Shown piece after piece: positions 42,152 to 53,100 of a DNA stretch of 64,000 nucleotides (position 1 is the first letter of the stretch; each line of letters begins with the position of its first letter). The notes beneath the pieces are model-generated. The model was not told the origin of the DNA and did not search any database. It worked only from the letters and a program-made list of their open reading frames with translations. The DNA lies in contig JAGCDH010000012.1 of NCBI GenBank assembly GCA_017651165.1, positions 47,053 to 111,052 of the forward strand, given 5' to 3'. A program made the translations under genes and the position numbers. The DNA comes from Bacilli bacterium. GTDB lineage: Bacteria; Bacillota_I; Bacilli_A; RFN20; CAG-826.

Positions 42152-42985
42152 TTATTGATGTTTTATAAATAAAAATCTAGTCTTACCATACATATCTTTT
42201 TCAAAAAAGAAATCACATGTAGAGCAATACTTATCAAGCAACACTTTCAATGATTCTTCCATATCTTCCCCTATTTCAAAGGTAATTAAGAAACGATCAT
42301 TCAAAACTTCTTTTGCTTTTACAAGCAAAGATTCATAAAGTTTTGTATCAGGGCTAGCTAATAAAGCTAGATGGGGTTCTTGTTCCCATGTTCTTTTATC
42401 AATCGTTTTCTCATCCTCTATATAGGGAGGGTTACAAACTATAACATCGAGTTTTGCTCCGCTATTTAAAAACGGCTCAAGCATATCGCCTTCAAGGAAA
42501 GAAACACCAGCTTCAAGATTTAGCCTTTTTGCGTTAGTTTTCGATACACGTATTGCCTCTTTTGATATATCTGACAGGTATAAACTATGTTGAGGTAATT
42601 CTTTTTTTAGACTTAATCCAATAGCCCCACTGCCACAGCAAATATCAGCTATATTTAGTTTTCTTTGGCCGAACATCTCTTCAACTAATTGTTTGGTCCT
42701 TAAAACGAGTTGTTCTGTTTCTTGTCTTGGTATCAACACTGATTTATCAACATAGAAAGGCAAAGAGAAAAAATATGTTTTATTAAAAACATACTCAATC
42801 ATTTCTCCATTAAGGTACCTATTAATTGCTTGTTTAAAAGAATTATAATTCCCTAGTTCTTCATCGAAGCGTTTAGTGAGTTCTAAATAATCAAAACCGC
42901 TAACTTCTTTCAAAGCAAAATCAACAACTGCTTTTGGAACGCCCAGTTTTACTGCTTCAAAATAGGCTTCGCGATTAGTGGGCAT
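42152..42985 (-). CDS. prmC: Release factor glutamine methyltransferase PrmC
   Basis: Methylates the GGQ glutamine of RF1 and RF2, 277 aa from the ATG at 42985 (GGGTGA upstream; a GTG at 42994 is possible). It has the SAM-binding motif ADICCGSGAIGLSL (~115-128) and the NPPY catalytic motif (VCNPPYIEDE, ~185). It follows prfA as TAA-T-ATG, coupling it to its substrate gene. Confidence 0.95.
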   Translation of the reverse strand: MPTNREAYFEAVKLGVPKAVVDFALKEVSGFDYLELTKRFDEELGNYNSFKQAINRYLNGEMIEYVFNKTYFFSLPFYVDKSVLIPRQETEQLVLRTKQLVEEMFGQRKLNIADICCGSGAIGLSLKKELPQHSLYLSDISKEAIRVSKTNAKRLNLEAGVSFLEGDMLEPFLNSGAKLDVIVCNPPYIEDEKTIDKRTWEQEPHLALLASPDTKLYESLLVKAKEVLNDRFLITFEIGEDMEESLKVLLDKYCSTCDFFFEKDMYGKTRFLFIKHQ

Positions 42986-42986
42986 A

Positions 42987-44060
42987 TTATTCACCCGCTA
43001 ATTTTGTGGATTGGTCGTAATGGATTAAAGCATCGATGACTTCGTCGAGTTCACCTTCGATGACTCTATCAAGTTTTTGGATTGTAAATCCAATACGATG
43101 GTCTGTAACACGGTTTTGTGGATAGTTATACGTTCTAATCTTTTCAGATCTTTCACCTGTGCCAATTTTTAAACGGCGTTCATTACCGATTCTTTCTTGT
43201 TGTTCCGCAAGCATGTTCGCATACATTTTTGTACGTAACATTTGCATAGCGATTTCTCTATTTTGGATTTGAGATTTTTCGGTTTGGCACGCCACAACTG
43301 TTCCAGTTGGGATATGGGTAATACGGACGGCGGATTCAGTTTTGTTAACGTTTTGGCCACCCGCACCTTGGCTATGGTATGTATCGACTTGCAAGTCGTT
43401 TGGATTAATTTGAATATCGATTTCCTCGGCTTCAGGCATGACTAACACAGTAGCAGTCGATGTATGAATGCGTCCAGAAGCTTCGGTCTTAGGTACTCTT
43501 TGAACGCGGTGAGCGCCACTTTCAAATTTGAGTTTTGAGAAGACGCGATTTCCGGTAATTTTAAAAGAAATCATAGCAAAACCGCCAGATTCTGAAGGAT
43601 TTTCGTCTAAAATTTGAATCTTCCAGCCTTGTGATTCTGCATATCTTGTATACATTCTAAATAGGTCGCCAGCAAAGATGTTTGCTTCGTCGCCGCCAAC
43701 AGCGCCCCTAATTTCAACAATGATGTTTTTATCATCATTAGGGTCTCTTGGAAGTAGCATCTCTTTTAAATCCGCTTCAAGTTTTTCTTGTTCGGCTTCA
43801 AGGCGTTTGATTTCTTCTTTGCCCATTTCGGCGAGGTCTGGATCAGAATCATGTGCCATTTCTTTCGCTTCTGCAATTTCGCTTTCGTTCTTTTGATAAC
43901 GTTTAAAAGCCTCGACTTGTGGATCAAGGTAGGCTCTTTCTTTAGAAATTTCTTTGAAACGAGCGATGTTTTTCATGATGTCTTCGCTAACGAGCTCTTC
44001 GTCAATTTCTTTAAGACGTTTTTCAGCCGCTACAAGACGTTGATACATGCTTTCTTCCAT
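42987..44060 (-). CDS. prfA: Peptide chain release factor 1
   Basis: Recognises UAA and UAG, 357 aa. PxT stop-reading motif (RVPKTEASGRIHTS) and GGQ motif ([13 protein letters not shown]) are present. AGAGGAAAC ribosome site before the ATG. First gene of prfA-prmC-rpiB. Confidence 0.97.
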   Translation of the reverse strand: MEESMYQRLVAAEKRLKEIDEELVSEDIMKNIARFKEISKERAYLDPQVEAFKRYQKNESEIAEAKEMAHDSDPDLAEMGKEEIKRLEAEQEKLEADLKEMLLPRDPNDDKNIIVEIRGAVGGDEANIFAGDLFRMYTRYAESQGWKIQILDENPSESGGFAMISFKITGNRVFSKLKFESGAHRVQRVPKTEASGRIHTSTATVLVMPEAEEIDIQINPNDLQVDTYHSQGAGGQNVNKTESAVRITHIPTGTVVACQTEKSQIQNREIAMQMLRTKMYANMLAEQQERIGNERRLKIGTGERSEKIRTYNYPQNRVTDHRIGFTIQKLDRVIEGELDEVIDALIHYDQSTKLAGE

Positions 44061-44084
44061 AATTGTTTCCTCTGACCGTTATGC

Positions 44085-44093
44085 ATTGTAGCA
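44085..44093 (-). promoter_or_regulatory. Extended -10 promoter of prfA
   Basis: TGC-TACAAT on the minus strand (-10 at 44085-44090), an extended -10 element without a good -35 box; predicted leader about 18 nt. Confidence 0.4.
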
Positions 44094-44170
44094 TACCTCA
44101 ACTTCAATAAAAAGAGATAAATAGTTCCATTAATAGTATATTAACATTTCATTATCGGTGGTTTTTGTTA

Positions 44171-44176
44171 TATACT
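44171..44176 (+). promoter_or_regulatory. Candidate dnaX promoter (-10)
   Basis: TATACT with a weak -35 TTCATT 17 bases upstream. The start would fall at or just before the AGGTGA ribosome site, giving a very short leader. Confidence 0.35.
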
Positions 44177-44194
44177 TAATCCAGGTGATTTTTT

Positions 44195-45880
44195 ATGGCT
44201 TATAAAGCTTTATATCGAACATATCGTCCTAGCACTTTTGATGAGGTGGCAGGACAAGAACATATCGTCAAGACTTTAAAAAATGCTTTGGCTACCGGAA
44301 AGTTAGCCCATGCATATTTATTTGCGGGCCCAAGAGGCACGGGCAAAACAACGATGGCAAAATTACTTGCTAAAGCTCTTAACTGTGACGAAGGAATTGG
44401 CCATCAATGTAATGAGTGCAAAAACTGCAAGGCCATTATCGAAGGAACTCATCCTGATGTATTAGAACTCGACGCCGCTAGTAATAATGGTGTTGATGAA
44501 ATTAGAGACTTAATTGACAAAGTCAAATACGGCACTATCTTAGGTAGATACAAAGTATATATCATTGACGAAGTCCATATGTTGTCCACTGGTGCCTTTA
44601 ACGCATTGCTCAAAACATTAGAAGAACCACCAGAACACGTCATCTTTATCTTGGCGACAACTGAACCACATAAGATTTTGCCTACCATCTTATCTCGTTG
44701 CCAAAGATATGATTTCACCAAACTTAGTGATAACGACATCAAAAATAGACTTAGAGACGTTCTCAACAAAGAAGGCGTTTCCTTCAATGAAGACGCCATA
44801 GATATCATCATTTCTTTAGCGGATGGTGGTATGAGAGATGCCTTATCAATCCTTGATCAAGTTTTAGCGTACTCTGGTAACAAATTAGACGTTCAGGATA
44901 TTCTTGATATCTTTGCTTTAGAATCAAAAGAAGAAAAATTAGCTTTGCTAAATTCCATCGTCAGCAAAGATGTTTCTGACGTTTTATCAAGAATTAATCG
45001 TTATGTTTCATTGGGTACAGATATCAAGCGATTAACCGATGACCTTCTTTTAATATTAAAGGATATATTGATTTATCAATCGTCTCGTAATACCTCATGC
45101 TTAGAGGTGTTGAGTGAAGATGAAGCAAGATCATTCTTTAAACTCCTTGATATTGATGAGACATTAAAAATGATCGACATCATTATGTCTGCGCAAAAAG
45201 ATTACAAGAGCGTGAGCTCCATCATTCCTTTATTTGAGGTAACTATTCTAAAACTCATTACCGCTAAAAAGGATGGAGAGGCTAAAGAAGAGATTCCTGA
45301 ACCACAAATTGAAAGACCTCTTCCAAAGCCAGAACCAATTCAACAAAAGTCTGTTGAACCTCAAAAACCTGCCGAACCAGAACAACCAGTTTCTTTGTTT
45401 GATCAACCTGTTGAAGAAGAAAAACCAGTTGTCTTATCAAAAGATGTGTTGGTTATCAAAGATACCAGAAAAGATAATTCATTCTTTGTTAATGACGATT
45501 TGATGATCAATATCATGGTCACCGCAAAGAAGGAAATTAAAAACCAATTACTTGATGGTTGGTCAAATTTGAAACGTTATATTACTCACCCGACACTCGG
45601 GAAGATTGCTTCTTTACTAGTTGATGGCCGTCCATTAGTGGCCTCTAATAAAGTACTAGTGATTGAATATCAATTCCCAACCACCGCTGAAAGAGCAAAC
45701 TTGATTGAAAATCAAGAAGCAATTCAAAATGTTGTGGAAACCGTGTTTGGCAAAAAGATGTTTGTCTATGCTGTTTCAAGAAAAGAATCAGTAAGATGTC
45801 AACAAAACTATATGAACAAATTACAGATCAGCAAATTACCAAAAGCTGACACTGTGAATATTGAATTCGAAGGAGAATAA
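44195..45880 (+). CDS. dnaX: DNA polymerase III subunit gamma/tau
   Basis: Clamp-loader ATPase, 561 aa. Walker A GPRGTGKTTMAK (~45-56), four-Cys zinc site (CDEGIGHQCNECKNC), IDEVHML (Walker B), SRCQRYDF sensor, then the tau C-terminal region with a Pro/Glu/Gln linker (EIPEPQIERPLPKPEP...). First gene of the dnaX-ybaB-recR-tmk-holB-ricT-rsmI cluster, as in Bacillus. Confidence 0.96.
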   Translation: MAYKALYRTYRPSTFDEVAGQEHIVKTLKNALATGKLAHAYLFAGPRGTGKTTMAKLLAKALNCDEGIGHQCNECKNCKAIIEGTHPDVLELDAASNNGVDEIRDLIDKVKYGTILGRYKVYIIDEVHMLSTGAFNALLKTLEEPPEHVIFILATTEPHKILPTILSRCQRYDFTKLSDNDIKNRLRDVLNKEGVSFNEDAIDIIISLADGGMRDALSILDQVLAYSGNKLDVQDILDIFALESKEEKLALLNSIVSKDVSDVLSRINRYVSLGTDIKRLTDDLLLILKDILIYQSSRNTSCLEVLSEDEARSFFKLLDIDETLKMIDIIMSAQKDYKSVSSIIPLFEVTILKLITAKKDGEAKEEIPEPQIERPLPKPEPIQQKSVEPQKPAEPEQPVSLFDQPVEEEKPVVLSKDVLVIKDTRKDNSFFVNDDLMINIMVTAKKEIKNQLLDGWSNLKRYITHPTLGKIASLLVDGRPLVASNKVLVIEYQFPTTAERANLIENQEAIQNVVETVFGKKMFVYAVSRKESVRCQQNYMNKLQISKLPKADTVNIEFEGE

Positions 45881-45883
45881 TTT

Positions 45884-46186
45884 ATGAACATGCAACAAAT
45901 GATGGCTCAAGCCCAAAAGATGCAAAGAGAATTAAAGAAGGCTCAAGCCGAATTAGCACAAAAGGAATTTGTCATTTCTAAAGGTGGCGCTGTAACAGTC
46001 ACTGTTTTAGGTAATAAAGAAGTCAAATCAATTAATATTGATAATGACGCCTTTGACCCAGATAACAAAGAAATGATTGAAGATATGATTGCTTTAGCAA
46101 TCAATGAAGCAATTAAGCAAATTGATGAAGAAAGCGAAGCGATCAACGAACGCATTACTGGTCAACCAGGAGGTTTCGGCTTTTAA
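45884..46186 (+). CDS. ybaB: YbaB/EbfC nucleoid-associated protein
   Basis: Small DNA-binding protein, 100 aa, conserved between dnaX and recR. MNMQQMMAQAQKMQRELKKAQ N-terminal helix and AINERITGQPGGFGF end are typical. Its last base is the first of recR. Confidence 0.93.
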   Translation: MNMQQMMAQAQKMQRELKKAQAELAQKEFVISKGGAVTVTVLGNKEVKSINIDNDAFDPDNKEMIEDMIALAINEAIKQIDEESEAINERITGQPGGFGF

Positions 46187-46782
46187 TGGAAAAATTAAAA
46201 GCACTTGTTCGTTTAGAAGAATCTTTGGTTAAGCTCCCAAGCATAGGTAGGCGTAGCGCCGAACGTATGGCGTATGCACTCCTAGGTATGGACGATGAGG
46301 ACTTAATCGAGTTTTCTGACGCTCTTAAGAATCTCAAACAATCAATACACGTCTGCCCTATTTGTGGTTTCTTAACCGATGGAGACGAGTGTGAGATTTG
46401 CGCGAGCAATGAAAGAGAACACGACGTCTTAATGGTGGTCTCTTACCCAAAAGATGTTATCGCTTTTGAAAACGCCGAAACATATCATGGCTTATACCAT
46501 GTTCTTAATGGCGTTATTTCGTTAGGTAAAGGTGGCAGTGTTGAAAATCTCAACATTAACGCTTTGTTGGATAGAGTGGAAAAGCAGAGATTCAGAGAAG
46601 TTATTATCGCCACTAATCCAACAATAGAAGGTGAAGCAACTGCTTTATATATCGCTAAATTATTAGAACCGAAAGTGGGAAATGTTACTAGATTAGCCTA
46701 TGGTTTACAAATGGGCGGAAATCTAGAATATACAGATTCTTTGACTTTGTCAAAGGCTATTGAAGGTCGACGCAAATTATAA
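46186..46782 (+). CDS. recR: Recombination mediator RecR
   Basis: DNA repair protein that loads RecA with RecF/RecO, 198 aa. Helix-hairpin-helix LVKLPSIGRRSAERMAY (~14-30), C4 zinc finger CPICGFLTDGDECEIC (~57-72), Toprim domain (LMVVSYPKDVIAFE..., HVLNGVISLG). Starts at TAATG overlapping the ybaB stop. Confidence 0.96.
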   Translation: MEKLKALVRLEESLVKLPSIGRRSAERMAYALLGMDDEDLIEFSDALKNLKQSIHVCPICGFLTDGDECEICASNEREHDVLMVVSYPKDVIAFENAETYHGLYHVLNGVISLGKGGSVENLNINALLDRVEKQRFREVIIATNPTIEGEATALYIAKLLEPKVGNVTRLAYGLQMGGNLEYTDSLTLSKAIEGRRKL

Positions 46783-46795
46783 GCGGAGGTAGATT

Positions 46796-47416
46796 ATGTT
46801 TATCACGATAGAAGGTCCTGAAGGTTCAGGCAAAACAACTGCTGTTGATACCGCAGTAAAAGAACTCGAAAAGATGGGATACCAAATTGTCCGCACTCGT
46901 GAACCAGGTGGTACACCAATTGCTGAGCAAATTCGTAATGTCATCCTCGATAAAAACAATACTGCTATGGATCAAAGAACTGAGGCTCTTCTTTATGCTG
47001 CTTCTCGAAGACAGCATCTAGTAGAAAAAGTCTGGCCTGCCTTAAAAGAAGGCAAGATTGTAATTTGTGACCGTTATTTAGACTCCTCATTAGCCTATCA
47101 AGGTGGTGCAAGAGGTTTAGGCATCGACAATATCTTAAGCGTCAACAATTTTGCCACTGAAGGAACATTCCCAGATTTAACATTGTTGTTTGATTTACAA
47201 CCTGAATTAGGCCTCGCTCGAATCGCCGCTAACTCCAATAGAGAAGTAAATAGACTCGACCTAGAAAAGTTAGACTTCCACAGGAAGGTCAGAGAAACAT
47301 TCTTGGAATTGGCTAAACGTTACCCAGAACGTTTTGTAGTCATTGACGCTAGCCAAAATAGAGAAGAAGTCGCGAAGAAAACATTAGAAGTTATGCTTTC
47401 TAGAATATGCAAGTAG
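46796..47416 (+). CDS. tmk: Thymidylate kinase
   Basis: dTMP to dTDP, 206 aa. P-loop [11 protein letters not shown] (~5-15), [12 protein letters not shown] (~91-102) with the dTMP-binding DR(Y) and the RxxxxDxR-type lid nearby. GCGGAGGT ribosome site. Overlaps holB by ten bases. Confidence 0.96.
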   Translation: MFITIEGPEGSGKTTAVDTAVKELEKMGYQIVRTREPGGTPIAEQIRNVILDKNNTAMDQRTEALLYAASRRQHLVEKVWPALKEGKIVICDRYLDSSLAYQGGARGLGIDNILSVNNFATEGTFPDLTLLFDLQPELGLARIAANSNREVNRLDLEKLDFHRKVRETFLELAKRYPERFVVIDASQNREEVAKKTLEVMLSRICK

Positions 47417-48402
47417 AGAGATATCTTAGAACATATCAACCAGTTATTTATCAAACATTCCTTAACTCATTACAAAAGGATCAGCTTTCTCATGCTTACC
47501 TCTTATCAGGAAGCAATGGTGCACCACTACTCGATGTTGCGCAGTTCTTCGCCAAGTCAATCTTGTGTGACGATCCATCCCCACTAGCGTGTAATTCGTG
47601 TATTACATGCCTTAGAGTGGATGATGGGAACTATCCAGATTACTTTATCTTTGATGGTAGCAAAGCTACAATCAAAAAAGAGGCTGTTACCACCATCGAA
47701 AGTGCCTTTGAAAAGAAGGCCTTTGAAAACAAAGGCATCCGCATTTACATTTTGCACCTTATTGAAAATATGACTGTAGAAGCAATCAATAGCATTCTTA
47801 AGTTCTTGGAAGAACCAGGACAAAAAGTCTATGCCTTCTTAACCACGAATAACGAGAATAGTATCTTACCTACCATTATTTCAAGATGCCAAGTCTTAAG
47901 ACTTAAGCTAATCGATAAGAGAACAGTTATTCAAACCGCCATTGAAGAAGGCGTCGAAAAGAAAGATGCAGAATTGCTATCGTATTTCTATAATGACGGA
48001 GAATTAATCAAAGAGATACTTGAAGACCAAGAAACAAACGCTGCTTTTTTCACTGCCAAAACTTGCTTTGAAGAGGTAATCCAAGTGTTATCAGAAGGTA
48101 ATTTTGATGATGCAATCTATCATTCCCAAAGCAACATCGTTAATAAAATTAAAAGCAAAGAGTCGTGCCGCTATTTCATCAATATGTTAGTCATGGCTTT
48201 TGAAGATATGATCAACATCCAGAATCAAAAAAATGTTTTTTTGGAAAGTTATGCTACAATATTAGAAAACTTAGCCAGTAAACTTTCTCATTTAGATGAA
48301 AGTTTGATCGAATTACTTAAATGTAGCGGAGTCGTGAATGCAAATGTCAACATTCCGTTGCTCATTGACCATCTATTCTACACCATCGTAAAAGAGGATT
48401 AA
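47407..48402 (+). CDS. holB: DNA polymerase III subunit delta'
   Basis: Clamp-loader subunit, 331 aa. AAA+ layout: [10 protein letters not shown]...P (degenerate Walker A), zinc-type Cys cluster [41 protein letters not shown], and ISRCQVLRL sensor. Start ATG CAA GTA lies within the tmk end. Confidence 0.93.
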   Translation: MQVERYLRTYQPVIYQTFLNSLQKDQLSHAYLLSGSNGAPLLDVAQFFAKSILCDDPSPLACNSCITCLRVDDGNYPDYFIFDGSKATIKKEAVTTIESAFEKKAFENKGIRIYILHLIENMTVEAINSILKFLEEPGQKVYAFLTTNNENSILPTIISRCQVLRLKLIDKRTVIQTAIEEGVEKKDAELLSYFYNDGELIKEILEDQETNAAFFTAKTCFEEVIQVLSEGNFDDAIYHSQSNIVNKIKSKESCRYFINMLVMAFEDMINIQNQKNVFLESYATILENLASKLSHLDESLIELLKCSGVVNANVNIPLLIDHLFYTIVKED

Positions 48403-48405
48403 TTT

Positions 48406-49281
48406 ATGTCAGATATTACTAAACAAGAAGAAACAAGAAACGACTATACCCACTTTGTGGGTGTGAAGTTTTCAAATACACCTCGTGCCTACTTTTTTGG
48501 CATTAAAGATTTAGAACTAAAACTAGATGACAGGGTCGTAGTTGAAACCGTCAGAGGTATTGAATTAGGCACTATCGCCATCGAACCTATTTCTATCGAA
48601 AAATATAGCAATGGTTTATTATTAAAACCTGTTTTAAGAAAGGCCACTGATACAGACATTAGATTAGGCGACATCAACCAAAAAGACGCTGCTTTTGCAC
48701 TTGAAATCTGTAAAGCAGAAGTAGAAAAATTAAACCTCGATATGAATCTGATTTCTTGTGAATATACTTTAGATAAATCTAAAGTACTTTTCTCATATTT
48801 AGCAGATGACCGTGTCGACTTTAGAGAATTATTGAAAGTCTTAGCGGCTAAACTCCACACTAGAATCGAACTACGTCAAATTGGTTCAAGAGATAAAGCC
48901 AAAATGATTGGTGGCCTTGGTTCATGTGGTTTACCACTTTGTTGTTCCACGTTTTTAAATGAATTTGATGGAATTTCCATCAATAGAGCTAAAAATCAAA
49001 TGCTCGCTATTAATATTCCTAAGTTAAGCGGACAATGTGGCAAATTAATTTGTTGCTTAAAATATGAAGATGATTGCTATACCGAAGAAAGAGCGAAATA
49101 TCCTGATCTCGGTTCTCGCTTTTTTATCGACAAAGTCGAATATACCGTTACAAGTATTAATATCCTTTCCAGTGTCGTAAAAATCGAAAACGAAGACGAT
49201 ATTAAGTTCTTGCCATTAGAAGACTTTATCAAACAAACCAATTTCAAAAAGCGTAAGGATTTCAAGAATGACAAGAAATAA
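48406..49281 (+). CDS. ricT: PSP1-domain protein RicT (YaaT)
   Basis: 291 aa. PSP1 domain with the Cys-rich signature GGLGSCGLPLCCSTF (~167-181) and SGQCGKLICCLKYED (~206-220). In Bacillus the Ric proteins form an Fe-S-containing complex that helps RNase Y mature mRNA. In this cluster it lies between holB and rsmI; the yabA gene usually between them is absent. Confidence 0.9.
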   Translation: MSDITKQEETRNDYTHFVGVKFSNTPRAYFFGIKDLELKLDDRVVVETVRGIELGTIAIEPISIEKYSNGLLLKPVLRKATDTDIRLGDINQKDAAFALEICKAEVEKLNLDMNLISCEYTLDKSKVLFSYLADDRVDFRELLKVLAAKLHTRIELRQIGSRDKAKMIGGLGSCGLPLCCSTFLNEFDGISINRAKNQMLAINIPKLSGQCGKLICCLKYEDDCYTEERAKYPDLGSRFFIDKVEYTVTSINILSSVVKIENEDDIKFLPLEDFIKQTNFKKRKDFKNDKK

Positions 49282-50107
49282 ATCATTTGATGGAAATAAA
49301 CCTGTTCTCTATTTGATTGCGACCCCTATCGGCAATTTAAAAGAAATGTCTCCCCGTGCTTTGGAAGTCATTTCAGAGATGGATATCATTGCCGCAGAAG
49401 ATACTCGCAACGCTTTTTCGCTTTTAGCGAATTTTGGCATCAAAAAAGAATTATTCTCTTTAAGAGAGCATAACGAGATTGAAGCTAGCAAACACCTTTT
49501 AGAAAAGATTCTTTCAGGTAAAAAAGTAGCTTATATGTCCGATGCTGGTTATCCATGCATTAGTGATCCTGGATATTTATTGGTCCAAGAAATGATTAAA
49601 AACGATGTTTGTGTTTCCACCATTTCTGGCAGTTCCGCTTTTATCAATGCTTTAGTGGCCTCTGGTTTAGAAACCAAGCATTTCTACTTTTATGGCTTTT
49701 TGTCCGCAAAAGAAAACGAAGCAAAAGAAGAAATACTTAGTTTAAAAGGCTATAAAAACACTCTGATTTTCTACGAGGCTCCTCATCGAATCAACAAAAC
49801 TCTTAATTTATTAAGAGATAACCTTGGAAATCGTAAAGTGTGCTTAGCTAGAGAGTTAACAAAAATTAACGAAGAGTATATTCGTGGCACTCTCGACGAA
49901 TTAGTACAAATTGACGAAGCGACGATTAAAGGTGAAATCGTTTTGATTGTCGAAGGTAATAACGATGAAAACGTTATCGAAGACGCAAAAATCGTTGCAC
50001 GTGTCGATTATTTTATTAAGTTAGGTCTCAGCCAGAAAGACGCTATCAATGTTGTTAGCGAAGAATATGGCGTTAATAGGAATCACATTAAGAAATTGGT
50101 CTTCTAA
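49268..50107 (+). CDS. rsmI: 16S rRNA 2'-O-ribose methyltransferase RsmI
   Basis: Methylates C1402 of 16S rRNA, 279 aa. LYLIATPIGNLKEMSPRALE (~15-34) and AEDTRNAFSLL are typical, as is SDAGYPCISDPGY (~93-105). AAGGA upstream; overlaps ricT by 14 bases. Confidence 0.95.
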   Translation: MTRNKSFDGNKPVLYLIATPIGNLKEMSPRALEVISEMDIIAAEDTRNAFSLLANFGIKKELFSLREHNEIEASKHLLEKILSGKKVAYMSDAGYPCISDPGYLLVQEMIKNDVCVSTISGSSAFINALVASGLETKHFYFYGFLSAKENEAKEEILSLKGYKNTLIFYEAPHRINKTLNLLRDNLGNRKVCLARELTKINEEYIRGTLDELVQIDEATIKGEIVLIVEGNNDENVIEDAKIVARVDYFIKLGLSQKDAINVVSEEYGVNRNHIKKLVF

Positions 50108-50109
50108 TT

Positions 50110-53100
50110 ATGGATATCTCGTTTGCAAAAGATAAAAGGCGTGATAATCCATTTAAAGTCACCGCCAATAAGGTCATCGATAAAATCAAGAAGTGGTCTA
50201 TACCAAATAGTTTTTACTATTTCTTAATTCTGATTTCTATCGGCATTTGCTTCTATTTAATCATGCTGGCCGAGAATAATTTCTCGTTAGCGTACGGTGG
50301 TGACTATTCCGCTCAATATATCCCAATGGGATACCATGTTTGGGATTATTTCCATGACTGGTTTAAAACGGGCCACTTTGATCTGTTTGATTCCTCTATT
50401 TATTTAGGTGTGAACTCTTTTGGTTCTAATGCTTATTATGGATTGTTCTCACCATTTAATATAATTTTAATTATATTCCCAAGGTCATTTGTGCCTCAGT
50501 CTTTAGCTATTACATCAATCATTAAATTAGCTTGCGCTGGTTTATTCTTCTCGATGTATATGAAACGCGCTTTCGGCGTTAAAGATGTCGTGGCAAGGAC
50601 GTGTGGTGTTGCTTATGGCTTTGCTGGTTGGGGTGCTTTCTACCTTTGGTATAACAACTACCAAGATATTTTAGTTTTCTTCCCACTAGTTCTTTTAGGT
50701 GTTGAAAGAGTTCTTAAAGAAAACAAGCCTTGGACACTTTGCACTGGAGTTTTCTTCTTATTTATTTGTAACTACGTTTTAGCGGTTTCATACATTATCT
50801 GTGGATTCTTCTATGCGATGTTCCGCTTCTTCCAAATGATTAGAAGCAAAACCGCTAGCGAAAACTTCAAAACATTAGGATTTGGTTTTGTTGGTTTTAT
50901 GGGTGGCATCTTAATGAGCGCATTAGTGTTTGGACCTGCAATGATGGCCACTCTTTCCTCTCCGAAACTGGGCAATGGAACGACCGTTTCTTATTTGGAT
51001 AGTCTTAAAGACTACCTTAAAGCAGGAAAACTTGATAAAGTGTTTGAACAACTGTTCTCTTGGAACGTCGCTAAAGACCAGCACGGCAGCATTATTCCGA
51101 AGAGAGTGTTTTATCCAATTATTGAATTCTTCTTCCCTGCGACAACATGTCGTTCTTTGCCAACATTAGAACTCCAAAATTGGGACTTTGATGATATGGC
51201 GGTTTCTTTATGGTGCTATATCCCATTCATTCTTTTCCTTGTACCTTCTTTAATCCAATCTGGCAAAGAGAAAAAGTGGTCACATTATATTGCGTTCGGT
51301 TTATTGGTTTTGAGCCTATTTACCCCATTTATGTATTATTTAACAATGGGTTTCACTAACGGCTATGCTAGATGGACATTATTCATCGCTACATCATTAA
51401 TCGCTTATGTCGGTATTTATCTAGATAAAATACCAAACGTTGCTAAATGGCATATCCATATTGGTTTTGCGTTTGCTGTGATAGGTATTGTTACTTCATG
51501 GATACTCACCTATAAGTTAAGCGATCCAGTTGTGGATGGTGGTCAATACGGCAAATTTATGCATCGCATGATTTATTACGCTAACAACGGCAAACAATTC
51601 GACCTCACAAACTTAGCATTCATTATTGAACTTGTTTATACCTCTGGAGTCTATTTAACCCTGTTCTTTGTTTATAACAAAAAAGCCTTCCACATCCTCA
51701 CCACTATCTTCATTTCCGTTGAAGCGATTGTCATGGGTAATTTAGTGACATGGGGACACGGTTATGACACTAGATATAATAACGGCTATGCCGCAAACGA
51801 TCGTTTTAGAACATTATTAAGAACTGTCACCAAAGGCGATAAATCGTTCTATAGAATCTATTCTTCAATGAACGATGATGTCAGTGTTAACAACAACATG
51901 ATGAATGGCTATAGTTCTGGCGATTATTTCCATTCCTTATACAACTTTGAAGTTGGTGATTTCACTATGTGGAATGGATTAAGAGATAGTTTTAAAGGCG
52001 TTGGTGGCCACTACCGTGGTAAATACCAAGACTTAGATAATTTATTAGGCATTAAGTACTATTTTGTCAGCAAGAACAAAGCTAAATATAACAACATTGA
52101 AAGTGTTAATCCGGGCGGTTATACCCCTAACGTACCTTTCGATTTTACTGAAAGTACCAAATACGAAAAAGATAAAAGCGAGTACCTCGTGTATGAAAAT
52201 AACAAGTTAAATGAGTTCGGTCATTCCTACTCCAAACTATATGACCCTGACCTAAACATAAATAGATACTCAGATGATACCATCAAAAACGGTATGCTCC
52301 TTTCTACTTACGCTAAAGTCACAAATAAAGAAGCTCAAGCGGAAATCGTTAATAGCAACGATGTCTCATTAATGGAAGATTATGACTTCATGACCTCTCT
52401 TCAAACCGTGACGGCTTCCCAATATACACGCAAAACATACGATATCACTGGAACAACCGGCATATTAGCGAAACAATACCCTGTCAATAAAATTGCAGAT
52501 ATTCCAGATGAATTCCCAGAAGTTACATATCGAGAAAGAGATGAAAACGGTTATAGCAAAGCCCAACATTACTTTGCTTTCTATGAATCTAGAGTAGCTG
52601 GTCAACCTTTATTCACCGCTAATACATCGCTATATATCATGGCGCAGTTTACTAATGCGATTAAATTCGATTTCTATTTCTTAGAAAAAGATGAATCTTC
52701 AGATCCAAGCAATCCAAAATACAAAATCTTTATGTACGACATGCACGATGACGATAGCACTGATAACACTGCTCATGTCCGTGGTTTCTATTTAAGAAAA
52801 AACGTCTACAAGATGGCGGTATGTGGTAAATACGATAGAAGCTTCTTCTCAAACATTTCTGAAATGCACACTGAATTTAAAGAATACTATGACGCAAGAC
52901 GTGATGCTTTGAATGAATATCCGATTAAAAACGTTAAATATAGTTCTGACAAATTCACATTCACCACTGATTACCCAATGGATAGATTTGTTGTTTCATA
53001 TGTACCATATGATGCTGGTTGGAAATTGACCGCTAAAGATACAGCCACAGGCAAAAAAGAAAGCATCAAACTTTATAATGGCAACGGAGGATTTGTATCC

